From Talaromyces rugulosus (lineage: Eukaryota > Ascomycota > Eurotiomycetes > Eurotiales > Trichocomaceae), in contig NC_049561.1 in assembly GCF_013368755.1 (NCBI RefSeq), positions 1,426,001-1,490,000 on the forward strand: a stretch of 64,000 nt of DNA. Direction: 5' to 3'. The translations under genes and the position numbers were made by a program. Positions 10,934 to 22,072 of the stretch are shown in pieces. The number at the start of each line of letters is the position of its first letter. Positions within the stretch are counted from its first letter, which is position 1. Below the pieces are notes generated by a model. The model worked only from the letters and a program-made list of their open reading frames with translations, did no database searches and was not told where the DNA came from.

Positions 10934-12013
10934 ATGTCTTCTCCTACAATTAAGCTGACTAGTGGCTACGACATGCCCCGCGTGGGCTTCGGCCTGTGGA
11001 AGGTCAATAATGACACCTGTGCAGACCAGGTCTACTCAGCTATCAAGGCTGGCTACCGTCTTCTCGACGGCGCCGCTGGTGAGTCTTCAACTAAAAAAAA
11101 GTTCTTTTGCGCTCCCAGTCTGACGTGAATCTAGACTATGGAAATGAAAAAGAGGTTGGCCAAGGTATTGCGCGCGCCATCAAGGATGGTCTGGTCAAGC
11201 GCGAAGACCTCTTCGTGGTCTCCAAGCTTTGGAACACCTTCCACGACGGTGACAAGGTCGAGCCCATTGTGCGCAAGCAGCTGGAGGACCTGGGCGTTGA
11301 GTACTTTGACCTGTTTTTGATCCATTTCCCCGTCGCCCTCAAATACGTCGACCCGGCCGAGCGCTACCCTCCTGGATGGACCAATGCCGACGGTAAGGTC
11401 GAGTTTAGCAAGGCAACAATCCAAGAAACATGGCAGGCTGTGGAGTCGCTGGTCGACAAGAAGCTTGCTCGCAGCATCGGTGTCAGCAACTTCAGCGCTC
11501 AGTTGATCATGGATCTCTTGCGCCATGCTCGCATCCGCCCGGCCGCTCTCCAGATCGAGCATCACCCTTACCTCCAGCAAAAGGAACTTGTCAAGTATGT
11601 CCAGGGAGAGGGTATTGCCATCACCGCCTACTCCTCGTTCGGTCCTCTTAGCTTCATCGAGTTGGACATGAGCCGAGCCCAGAGCACGCCCACTCTGTTC
11701 GAGCATGACATCGTCAAGTCGGCCGCCGCGAAGCATGATAAGACCCCTGCCCAGGTTCTACTGCGCTGGGCCACGCAAAGAGACATTGCTGTTATTCCCA
11801 AGAGTAACAACCCTGCTCGTCTGGCTCAGAACCTGGATGTCACCGGATGGAGTCTGGAGCAGGCCGAGATCGACGCCATCAACAATCTAGACCTGAACCT
11901 CCGTTTCAACGACCCGGTCAATGTATGTCTTCCTCTTCTTCCTCTTTATGCAATAATCATAGACTGACATCTTTTTTTTATAGTACGGATTGAACATTCC
12001 TATTTTTGCCTAA
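10934..12013 (+). CDS. xyrA: NAD(P)H-dependent D-xylose reductase (aldo-keto reductase)
   Basis: Exons are 10934-11078, 11135-11922 and 11984-12013, giving 320 residues, the usual length for fungal xylose reductase. The AKR catalytic tetrad is visible as Asp45 (LLDGAA), Tyr50 (DYGNE), Lys79 (VVSKLW) and His112 (FLIHFP). The NADPH/NADH-binding IPKSNNP motif precedes the C-terminal [10 protein letters not shown], whose last ten residues come from the tiny third exon. The enzyme reduces D-xylose to xylitol in the cytosol, the first step of the fungal pentose pathway, and also acts on L-arabinose. The name xyrA is the Aspergillus name (xyl1 in yeasts). Upstream GGCTAA motifs fit induction by XlnR. 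Confidence 0.93.
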
Positions 12014-12162
12014 GTTTCGTCTGATTTGATCTGGTTTGGTGAGATATATCTACGATTTCATGTACATGCTTTGGCGTGACCTTATACATATTGAATCAAC
12101 AATAAACTCTTGTAAGACGGGCCAAATACCCTGGAAAAGAGTCTTAAACGATAGTCTACTTC

Positions 12163-13950
12163 TCAGTCGTATGGCCTCAGTGGGATAGCTGGCGCAGGTC
12201 TGAATCCAGTAAACTCGCCGTCTTCAATTATCTTTCTCCAACGGGCGAAAGTATGTTCCCAATCAAACTCGACATCGTGCAGGTAGTCATTGAGATGAGG
12301 CTGAGGATTGGCCGCCTTGGCGAATTTGATGTAATTTAGAGACGCCTTTTCCACCACACGGTCAAGCTTGACTTGGGCTTCGTTGTCTCCGCCTTCTGAC
12401 TCGCCTAGAACGTCGTCACTATCTGATAGGACTATAGAAGGAGGCCAGCGTAGAAACATGGCGGTTAGGACGACTGGAACGACGGTGCCAGGCCAGTCGG
12501 GCGTGGCATCCAGCACATCGACAATACCCTTTGCGAGAAATCCTAGGCTAGCCCGCTCGTCGTATTGGTGCGCTTTGTACCTAGTCGCAAACTTGGTCAT
12601 ATTGATAAGGTCGTTGTGAATTCGACTGAGGATGTTCTTGCGATCAACTACAAACCCAAGAGCCTTTTTGGAAGACGCAACTACCTTCTCAAGACTCTTG
12701 ACGTGTTCATCGACGGAATTCTTTTGGCTCTTTAGGGCACCTAGCGTGACATTTACCTTCTCAAGGCGCGCAAAGGCATTGTCATATCGGATTTTGTGGG
12801 TCTTTTGTAGGTCCCTTTCGTGCTCGAGCTTAGACTCATTGACATTGATGGATCCAGAGAGTCTGGACCTCGTACCAGCCGCAACTGCTGCTCCTATCCC
12901 AAAAAGTCCCCAGGCAATACCTTCTCCGACATTTTGTGGATGTTCTAGATTACTCCGCTGTATTAGGGACATTAGTTAGAGGTGTAAGGAAAAGAGAGAG
13001 ACAAGAGGAGGAATAAAAATTTTTTTTTTAAAAAAAGGGGAAACTTACGTCGTTTCTCATCCTTTGGGTTTCATCAACCAGTTTAGAGATCTTACTTTTC
13101 AGTGTGTCAAACTCTTTTTTTTCCGAGGTCATTGTTGATTTGTCAGAGGCAGCATCCTTCTCTTCATTCTCGGTTTCAGTCTCGATGAATTTGTCGGCCT
13201 TTTCTGCCCTCTTTAAAAGGGACCACATGTTTTGCACTTTCTCGTTGAGCTAAAGAGTTAAACTGTGAGCAAGCTGCTGAAGTACTTTGTTTGTTTGAAC
13301 TAGATGGAGAAGCTTACCGTCTCATGATGCTCGCCAAATAAGTGCCCCAACTCGGCATGGGCCTTTTCAACCAGATTGAACATCCTAGTTGTCCTTTCTA
13401 CCGCGTCCTCAAAAGATGTCTTGTGCACGTTTTCCGGACCATTTAATCTTAGTCCATTGCGAACCTGTTTAACATATTCCTCCATTCCAGGCGGGAAAGA
13501 AGTATATGCGTCTTCCGCATTAATCAAGCCAGTGACCCCGTCTGGGTACAGCTTTACCACCAACTGTAGTGACAAATCAATCAGTGAGTCGTACACTGCA
13601 TGGATCATCAGCTCTGATCCGATTTGAATATCCTCGTTTTGCCGTGTGATTGTCTCGGCGAGGTTGCTTCCTTCGGAGATCATCTGTTGCAGGGCGGCAT
13701 CAACTTCTTCCACGTCATGTACGCTAGACACAGGTTTCACTGTTCCTTTCTCGATGGCATATTGACGAGAAAATACCACAGAGCTGGTAGGCTGTCTGGA
13801 GCAGGGATTCGTGACTGGACGTCGTGGGAGGCATGTTGAAATAGACTTGCGTGTCAATGGACTCAATGCACCGGGGCGGCATCCACGGCTGGTGATGCCC
13901 CTGGCATATTGTCGTGACAGAGAAAGGTTACGCAGTTTACCGACATTCAT
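12163..13950 (-). CDS. helical protein with mitochondrial-type presequence, unknown function
   Basis: Minus-strand exons are 13318-13950, 13049-13249 and 12163-12957, giving 542 residues; both introns are phase 0. The first ~65 residues are rich in Arg, Ser and Pro with no Asp or Glu (MNVGKLRNLSLSRQYARG, then several RR/RQ pairs), typical of a mitochondrial matrix presequence. The rest is predicted alpha-helical with acidic and basic heptad-like stretches (residues 180-280 and 310-400). Two hydrophobic segments stand out: GIAWGLFGIGAAVAAG, about residues 290-305, and GTVVPVVLTAMFLRW, about 435-450. No known domain is recognised. The gene is divergent from the long helical gene at 14863, which has a similar composition. 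The paired arrangement suggests a shared job, but that is inference. Confidence 0.72.
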
Positions 13951-14862
13951 TTTGATTGATTGATTTCATCGAGAGGAGAGGACAAAGGTGTCTGCAGGTG
14001 AACCTATAAGAGAAGCGATGAAAGCGGTCTTCGTTGCCTAGAACGACAGCCATCTTACGATCGCCACCAATTCGCCACCATCTTTCTTCTTTTCTTTTTT
14101 TTTTTTTGATATCTAAATTTTTGGAAAATGATCGCCATGGAGACTCGCCTCTGGTTTCTACTATTGGGTTGATACGCGGACAGTGAGACACCGAGATCGC
14201 CCGAGAAAAAACGAATATTCGACTCCGAGAAGACTACGTAACAGACCCAACCCTTGACACAGACCATTTCCCCGTTTTTTGGCCACATACCTTACTGTGT
14301 CAGGACTTGGCTGCATGCAGAGATCAGCACATCTTTCCCCTTGTGGATGACAGGCACGGCACGGACCGCGGACTCATGCATGAACGGTGGATACGACAGG
14401 CTTGTTTGGAAAAACTATACACCAATAGATCCATTTCCATACATATGTGGCTTGCAGTGCTCGCACAGTAGCTAAAAGCTTCTCTCCATTCTTCAGCTGC
14501 TAAGTGAACTTTATTGCCAGGATATCTTCAGCCAGCCAAGGAATTATGTGGCTGGCTGGTTCCCGCGGAGACTCAGTTGATGGAATTCATTCGATCAGGG
14601 CCTTCAATAATGAAAACAGCGGGGAAGAAGCTGCCAGGTCATCCTGCAGGTTTGATGCAACTTCATGGGGAGGGGTAGTTGTATTGCTGCTGCTTTTCCC
14701 CCCCGTCTGTCGATTGTTTCGGTCTTGGAAGATTCGATCAATGCCAACTGTTATAAACATACCAATAGCCCTCTTACTCTCTTCTCCTCGATTCCACAAA
14801 CAATTCACTGTTGTGCATTATTTTGACCAAAAAAAAAGAACTATCTACATCCAGCAGCAATC
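13951..14862. other. divergent promoter between the two helical-protein genes
   Basis: No gene is supported in this 0.9-kb gap. It presumably holds both promoters. A poly-T run lies at 14087-14106 and a poly-A run just before the plus-strand start. Confidence 0.5.
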
Positions 14863-17682
14863 ATGGCAATCTCAACCCCAGGTCCAGACACTCTGGGTGT
14901 ACTCATTACGAAAAACACTGCAACCATTGCTTCATACAAGACTGGTATGCACTCTTGTTCTAATTTCCACCTCCTGGACATTCGAAACTGACCATATTTA
15001 GACCTGCAAGCAAAGGCTCACGCCTCCAAGCACGGATGGCTGGCATATCTTGGAATGGCTCCAGTGTGTTTGGAGCTTCTCGCATTGTGTACCTTGACGG
15101 CCGCGCGAGATGATGCTCGAAACATTATCTTGGTCTCGAACAAGAAATATGAGTACCTTAAAGGGTATGTGCAAGGAGTAATTCCCTGGTGAAACAAGTG
15201 CTAAAAAGAAATATCAACAAAAAGGCATCTTCATTTGTCCACTTGCTTGATTGAGGTTGTCAATAGAGGCAGCACTGCTTTTACAAATTGCAACAAACAT
15301 ATGGAAGAGATTCGAGCCACTTCTGAATCGGTCAAGGATACGGTAAGCTTGGAATAATAATAAGAATGATATGCCTGAATGTGAAAATTGACCCACCGGT
15401 CCCCCAAAAACAGGTTACTATGATCGTCAAAGCCCTACTACGTGGAAACCTCCAGCTTACCGTACAACTGGACACCCTGGTAGAGGCAGCCGAAACCTGC
15501 AAGGACGCCGCCGCCAAAATGGACGACGAGCTTGAAGCCTGGTATAAATACGTCATGGAACTACACGAGGCCTGTGATGCAACGGACCAGGATACCAAGG
15601 GCAAATACCAGATTGCATTGAGTGACGAAAAGGCTCGGAAAGTCGAACAAGAGCTGTTGACTACGAGCATTACCTCGGCCGAGAAATGGGTCAAGGATCG
15701 GGAGGAACAGGTCCAGGAAATGAAGGATCTGGTTAAGGAGGAGCTCAAGAACTACCCAACTGGGTATGTCTTCACTCGTTACCAGAAATTGGTCGTGACC
15801 GTGTAAGCTGATTTGTTCTGGTTCCTTGCAGGAACCAGTTGATGGTGATGGATCTCGTCCAGACACTGGGAAACGCGGCCGCCAGCGCCACAAATATCCT
15901 TGCCGGAGCAGCAGCAAGCCGAATCGGTGGTGGTTCTGCATTCAACAATAAAACTAAGAGCAAAAGCTCTTCCGGTAAGAAAAAGGAAACATCTGATGAT
16001 GATGATGATGATGACGATGAAGCGGCGGATGATGTTGCCAATGATCCGGCTTCCGTCTACCTGCCCTTTGCTCTCATGGCTATCAATCAATTGCACGGAA
16101 TTGTGTCCGACAAGGCTGGAGTCCAGTGGGACCTCATAACTAACGTGGAATCGACCAGCGGAAAAGGTGGCCAGCTGGATCTGACAGGCGTGTCAGGTTC
16201 CCTCACCAGGCACCGCGCGACTTTGGAGAAGAAGAAAACCGCAAAGAGCTCCAAGGTCGGAAAGGCCTTGTTGAAATCCATTGGCGAGGTAGAACTGGTA
16301 TGTTTTCATTTTCCTTTGTTTTAGTACTTCGAGTTGTTCCATCTTCTAACAGTGATACTATTTACAAGGTCGTCAGCGAGCTCCAAGTAGAGAGAACCAA
16401 GAGCCGCAACATGGGAGACAACTGGAAGAAACCCGCCAATGATTCCAAGCAGGTATCTGGCTGGCAATCGACGGTCAAGAAGTCTCAAAAGGCCGTGCAG
16501 AAACTTGACACCAAGGACAAGGCCTTGACCTCGGGAACGAAAAACCCTCCGCTGCCCGGCGCAAACCTGCAGGCAGCAGCTTCTTCTGGAAGCAAAACAG
16601 CCAGTCAGATGGCCGTCGAAGCGGCCTCATTCAAAGTAACCACGGCTCGGGAAATGTACAAGTCCACTCTGTCCAGTGCCGACACGGCCAGGAGCCAGCT
16701 GCTGGCATTCCAGTCGCAGATGAACAACATCAAGGCGGATCTAGATAGTCTCAAGGAAGACAAATTAACACTTGTAAGTTAGACCCAATAGGTATCTTTC
16801 CATCTTCCGAGTTTTCGATACTAAACCATCACAGGAAGCCGTCAAAGTGTGTCTGCGGAACTGCTTGACCTTGTTGGTGGAGTTGAAAGACTGCATCCTC
16901 CAGCTCCGGCTCTTCTTTACACAGCTCGCGGTGCAGATCAAGACCCTAGTCAAGGGCAATGTTCTCCCCTTCAAGAGTACAGTTCAACATGCAATCTCTT
17001 CGCCAGAAGCACTGATCGACCGCGTGATCCTGCAGCAGTATACTGTAGCCATCTGGGCTGGATTCGACCAGTTCAAGGAGGTTGCCGAGTTCTATAAGAG
17101 TGTCCACGACCCTCATATCCTCAACGGTCTTAATTTGGTCAACAAAATGACTCTCCAGAACAACGTGACCGCTGGATACCAACAAATTGAGCAGTACTCT
17201 AAAACCAGTCAGACCGCAGTGATAGATCTCATCAATGCTGTAAGTTAGGAAAAAAAAAAACATTGCGTGATATTCTGAACTAACATCCCTTTTCAGGAAA
17301 CAACAAAATTCAAGACCAGAATCGAGAAGACGTATGGGCAAATCATAGAACTTGAGAAGAACTCGGCTCTTCCACCCACAGAAGCCCAGCAGGACCTCCT
17401 CGGAAGCGCAGTTAAGAGTGCTGAGAATGTCATCAAGGACCAGCTGGATGCAAAGTCCGCTCCCATCAACTATATGACTCAGCCTCGTGAACAGCGCGAT
17501 GCGCAAGCAGACCAACTGGTAAGATCAGCCAAAAACTTGAGTCCCAGGCGTAGCACAAGCTCACAGGTTTTTAGTCCAAGGCACTGGATCCGGAAACGCT
17601 GCAGAATCAAGCCGACGCTTTAAAGGGAGAGCTGGGGTTCCATGAACAAGATAGTGACGAGTATTTGGGTATGGATGACTAG
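14863..17682 (+). CDS. long alpha-helical coiled-coil protein, unknown function
   Basis: Nine exons: 14863-14944, 15002-15164, 15225-15342, 15414-15763, 15832-16297, 16369-16773, 16835-17239, 17297-17518 and 17575-17682, giving 772 residues. All junctions keep frame with GT-AG introns of about 55-70 nt. For the last intron the acceptor at 17574 gives an acidic tail (DSDEYLGMDD); an earlier AG would truncate the protein. The chain is almost wholly helical and Lys/Glu/Ala-rich. Hydrophobic stretches are WLAYLGMAPVCLELLALC near residue 45, LVQTLGNAAASATNILAG near 245 and SVYLPFALMAIN near 310. A poly-Asp run (DDDDDDDD) separates the last two. No signal peptide or known domain is recognised. Long helices around a central hydrophobic segment recall alpha-helical pore formers of the ClyA/HBL type, but this is resemblance in architecture only. 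Confidence 0.75.
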
Positions 17683-18025
17683 TGGAGGAGAATAGTGCAA
17701 GAGAAGAACCGATTCCTTCGAAATGATATAGTTTAGTTTTTGTTGATAGCTGCACGAAAAGACCAAAACTGGCTTTAACAGTCAATATATACTATATATA
17801 GCGCCAATAGTTCCCAAATTGGCCTGTTTGAAGAATAATTACGAATTATATACGTCTTTGAGCTTGACTTTGACGTTAATGTATATCTATAAAAATCTAA
17901 TTACGTAATCTGCCAAGACTCTACAAAGATCCAAGATCCATCAACCTCGAACCTCTCAAAACACCCTCACAACAACAACATGTGACTACGTCTTCGTTGA
18001 AAAAAAAGAAACGTGCCAATGGAGA
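17683..18025. other. short intergenic region
   Basis: About 340 bp between two plus-strand genes. It holds the 3' region of the helical-protein gene and the promoter of the next. No further feature is seen. Confidence 0.4.
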
Positions 18026-18901
18026 ATGTTCTCAGCAACCGCCGCCCGCTTTTCCGCCATCCTTGGTGACGGTCTGCGCACGCTTGCGTCGCGCCAGATC
18101 GCCATCGAGACGAGCCGTCCGCTGCGCAAGATTGCCGATAGGAGAGTTGTTCTGGGCGCGCTGCAAAAGTACGGCGAGGTTGTCACTTTTAAGCATGTCA
18201 AGGTATGCACTTCTTCTTTTTCCCTTCAGGAAGAGAGAGAGAGAGAGAGAGGCTGACGCAAGATATAGCCCGCGCAACAAGACGCAGCGCATGGCCGCAT
18301 CCTCGCGATTTTCGACACCCCGGAAGCAGCCACCAAGGCCATTGACGCATCGCCCCTAGAGATCACTCTTCACGACGAAAGCTCGAACAATGCAAACGAC
18401 CGAACCGTCATGTGCGAAATATCGACCTCCGCTGTTGACCATTACAACCACATTATTCGCAAGAACCCGTACCATGGGCCATGGGAGATGGACTATAGCG
18501 ATAAACGTGTCCGCGATGTTATTAAAACCAAGGCTCCGAGGCATGAATTGGCGGATTGTTTCCCGGTTTCGAAAGAGGGTGCTCCTGCGGCAGGACAAGA
18601 AGAGAAGCCAGATAAAGATATAGAGGGAGTGGACAGAGAGATGGACAGAGAGATGGACAGAGAGATAGACAGAGAGATGGACAGAGAGATGGACAGAGAG
18701 ATGGACAGAGAGATGGACAGAGAGATGGACAGAGAGATGGACAGAGAGATGGACAGAGAGATGGACAGAGAGATGGACAGAGAGATGGACAGAGAGATGG
18801 ACAGAGAGATGGATAGAGAGGTGGACGGAGATCTAGAAGAAGTTTCGGCAAGGAGTCTTGATGAAATCCTAAAACAGAGAGTCGATAAGGAGGGCCAATA
18901 G
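18026..18901 (+). CDS. hypothetical protein with expanded MDRE repeats
   Basis: Exons are 18026-18202 and 18269-18901 (phase 0 intron containing an AG-dinucleotide run), giving 269 residues. The ATG at 18026 is used rather than an out-of-frame ATG at 18019-18021. The N-terminus (FSATAARFSAILGDGLRTLA) is Arg/Ser/Ala-rich and lacks acids, consistent with a mitochondrial presequence. The middle (about residues 60-190) is a conserved-looking globular stretch with no family I recognise. Residues ~202-265 are 16 near-identical tetrapeptides of the form MDRE. The tail (SARSLDEILKQRVDKEG) resumes normal composition, so the repeat is an in-frame insertion in a real protein. Function unknown. Confidence 0.65.
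18629..18832 (+). repeat. coding 12-bp minisatellite (ATGGACAGAGAG)n
   Basis: Sixteen 12-bp units from 18629 to 18820, nearly all exactly ATGGACAGAGAG. Variant units sit at the edges (GTG first, ATAGAC fourth, GGATAG sixteenth) and a degenerate seventeenth lies at 18821-18832. The unit length is a multiple of three, so copy-number change does not shift the frame. Confidence 0.95.
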
Positions 18902-19097
18902 GCCGGAAAGTCATTTGATACCCCTAACAGACAGGAAAAGTGTTGGAATGTGTATGCTAGTAAGGAAACTAAAAGCGCAAGTACACTTTAGCTAACTTTT
19001 ATGACCTGTAAATGCAAATCCCTGCCATGTCACTGCTACATTAAGAGAATTCGTTATAAAATACATTCGTCGAATGAAATAAACCACCCAGCTCTCA

Positions 19098-20608
19098 TCA
19101 AACAAGGCGCACATAAGCTACAAATAGAGAAATTAGCACCTGAAAAATACATACTCTCTCTCCAAGGCGAATGAAAACTTACTAGCATCTATCTGCTTCA
19201 CCTGCGGCAGAGCCAGTCGTACTTTGTTCCGATACAGCGCCGGGCTGTTGGTTTGCAGCGGGTTTCCCTCAAAATAAACCGTTTCGAGATTCTCTTTATC
19301 CTTCAACTCTCGCTCGACCTCCTCGAAGTTGGAGAGCGCGTTATTGGAACCCCACAGTTCCTCGAGGTGTGTGAGATGAACGATGTTTTCAAGTTTGGAT
19401 ACTTGGTTGTTCGAAAAGTCCAAAACACGGAGGGCCGTGTTCGACTCGAGCCCTGATAAATCAGTCAGGCCGTTATGCGAGATGTACAGCTCTTCAAGAC
19501 CGTGGAGCTCGGAAAGCCCAGTTATGCTGGTGATGCGGTTTGATTGGATTGAGAGGATTTTGAGATTCGATAAAGCAGAGAGATTCTGGCGTTGAAAAAA
19601 GTAAGCCACGAAAGGAGGAAAAGACATAGAAAATCGAACAAACCTTCATCTCTGTAATTTTGTTTTTCCCCAACCACAACTCCTCCAAAGCCTTGAGATT
19701 ATCCAGATTTTGAATTTCCTACACAACCATCATCAGCAACTCCAGCAGCAGCAACTCCAGCAGCAGCAACTCCAGCAGCAGCAACTCCAGCAGCAGCAAC
19801 TCCAGCAGCAGCAACAACAAAGCAAGTTGACCATCATACCCGAATCCGATTGGCGCCCAACTCCAAATTCCTCAAATGCACCAGCTCATCCAGCCCTTCT
19901 ATCGTCGATATCTTATTCTGCACAAAATAAATATCCGTCAACTGGGTCAGGTGCGAAATGTTTTTGATATGCTTGATCCGGTTGAAGCTCAAGTCCAAGC
20001 CCGTCAGGTTTGTCAACTCGTCGAGGCCCTTGATGTGGCCAATGAGATTGTCGTACAGGTCGAGTTCTTTCAGAGTGGCGCCGAAATTTGAAGGGAATTC
20101 AATGCGCGAGATGTGGTTTTGACGGAGGCATATTTTCTATGAGGAAATATACACATTAGTAAGAGCACAGCGCAAGATTTTTTTTTTTGGTGGTTATTTT
20201 ACCTCGAGCTTGGTGAACCTTTCCAGTTTCAACGCCGGAATGGATCCTATTCGATAGTGGACGAGGTCTATATCCTTTAGGAGTTCAAGTTCATCGTAAG
20301 TATAGGCGCCGACAACAGACGTCATGGAGGGGTAAAATAGGCACGGCCACACACTTCGACATCGGGGTCCTCGTCTTCCAGGATATCTAGCAGATCACAA
20401 TTAGTCTTTTTCTTTATTTTAATCTTCAAGGGAAAAGTAAAAAAAATGTTATAAGCTCACCCTCATCGGCACTGATCGTGTCAACCGGCAAAGCTTCATC
20501 GTCCGAGTAATCCGGGTCTTCCAGCGCCTCTGGGTTTGTTATGACTGCTCGCCGCTCTGTTGGGTCATCGATTCTGAGCTTCCCATCCCAGCCAGTGCGG
20601 TCTTTCAT
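19098..20608 (-). CDS. sds22: Sds22, leucine-rich-repeat regulator of protein phosphatase 1
   Basis: Minus-strand exons are 20461-20608, 20355-20386, 20203-20274, 19840-20136, 19644-19718, 19183-19585 and 19098-19117, giving 348 residues. The start (MKDRTGWDGKLRI) and ERRAVITNPEALEDPDYSDD match the fungal Sds22 N-terminus. Roughly ten 22-residue SDS22-type leucine-rich repeats follow (LTGLDLSFNRIKHIKNI, LRNLELGANRIR, LEELYISHNGLTDLSGL), then the LRR-cap FEGNPLQTNSPALYRNKVRLALP. The last exon is 20 nt and supplies the end (ATYVRLV); without it the frame would read into intron. Sds22 binds the PP1 catalytic subunit (Glc7/BimG), controls its assembly and nuclear localisation, and is needed for mitotic exit. 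Intron 4 holds a five-copy 15-bp repeat. Confidence 0.95.
19741..19815. repeat. five perfect 15-bp tandem copies in an sds22 intron
   Basis: TCCAGCAGCAGCAAC is repeated exactly five times, filling most of the 121-nt fourth intron (19719-19839). On the plus strand it would read as a Leu-Gln-rich open frame, but that frame lies antisense to sds22 and is not a gene. Confidence 0.95.
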
Positions 20609-22072
20609 GTCTGCTGAGTTTTTTATTTTTATTTTCGTGGAGGCGCGTCGTGTGTTTGGTGTTTGTTGGCGGTGTCAGGGTGGCGGTTCGCGTTTGAGAT
20701 TCGATTTGCGGGGATGTTGCTCACTAGAAGCGGGCTCACACCAACGACACCGGGAAAAGGTAGTCTTGCTGTGTTGGATATAATTTAGCGAGGTATTAAT
20801 TTTGAGAATAATAATCTACCAAGAAAATGGCTGGCTAGAAAGAATTTCGCAGTGTACTTTCTACTTAACAGCTGACACATCAATCGATAAGGCCCCACTT
20901 CCATGTGATGCCGCCACTGGCTATTCTGCTATAGTTGATAGAGATGAAGACAGAGAAACAGAAAGAGCCAAAAAGAAAAAGAGGCAAGATTGAAGCGAAC
21001 CACCGTCGTTCTTGCCAGAGTGGCAGCCTCGGATGATCTCAATTGTGCGTTATCCTGCTGCAAGACTTTAACGACCTGAACACTGCTTGCGTGCGCGAGG
21101 AGAGGAACAAAGTAAATTATAACTGGGTCATAAGCATACTATGTTCTCTAGGGGTTAGAAGTGAGCAAATATAACATGATAACAATCTCAAGTGAAAATG
21201 CCCAGAGGAAACTACGTAGCTGATTTTATTTGTATATAGTGAAGTTTTAGTAAATCTTCAACAACTGTTCAGTGAGTGCAACACACAAGGCATTAGACAG
21301 CTGCATATCCCTTTTACATACATGTACAGAGAACCAAGACTCAAAAAGGCTTTTCATTATATATGTACATCACGCTGTTGCGATCCGTCAAGTAGATGTA
21401 CAAAACAACGCCTGGCAGGAGGCGGTTCAGACTGCAAGATCGCCAAAATGAACACTCGTTGAACAGGTTTTTTGAGTGCCTGCCTCGTCCAAAAAAAAAA
21501 AATCGCTACAGAAACAAGAAAGCTTCAGAGAGCAGTGGGATCAATCAACACTCGGACGGAAAAAAGACAAGAAAACTATATGTGGGTGGTAAACGTGGGA
21601 AAGGAGAGGGCAGTGCGGGAATACAGAAGAAAAAAAAATGAGCAAATCTTGGCTGATGACCAGAATCAAACGCCCATGTGATGCTGAATTGATCAGAGAG
21701 AAGAAAAAGGCTCACTTGGAGCAGAGACAGGCGGACTCTACCGCTGGAACATAATCAAAGTGCCATTGAAAACGAACAAAAAACACGAAACAGGGACAAA
21801 TGCTCAACAATGCCAGATGCAAAAATAGTATATCAATGGACTCGGGAGTCATTCGCACGCAGACCTGCGTGTAATGGGTGCTTTCTTTCTTTTGCAATCA
21901 GTCTAATACTTTCACTGGACCAAAGGAAATGGGGAGAAAAGGGAGAACGAAACCGAAGTGGGAATGCTAGACCGGGTGTAATGTAGGGATGAGGAGGGGA
22001 AAAGACATATAGAAACAGTCCAAAAGTGACAAAATAAAACTGTTCAAGGGATTGTTGGAGTTCGTATAGAGC
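20609..22072. other. intergenic: sds22 upstream and phosphatase 3' region
   Basis: About 1.46 kb with no supported gene. The left end holds the sds22 promoter; the right part is probably a long 3' UTR of the minus-strand phosphatase gene. Purine-rich runs with poly-A tracts occur at 21490-21650. Confidence 0.45.

Noticed and set aside
11131..11736. 201-codon minus-strand open frame
   Set aside because: Antisense to the xylose reductase coding exon; arises from its codon bias and shows no domain.
18522..18914. Minus-strand frame of Cys-Pro-Ser-Leu repeats
   Set aside because: It is the reverse reading of the 12-bp coding minisatellite; the plus-strand gene has a proper start, intron and non-repeat flanks.
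19710..19967. Plus-strand Leu-Gln-rich open frame
   Set aside because: It is the intronic 15-bp repeat of sds22 plus antisense exon sequence.
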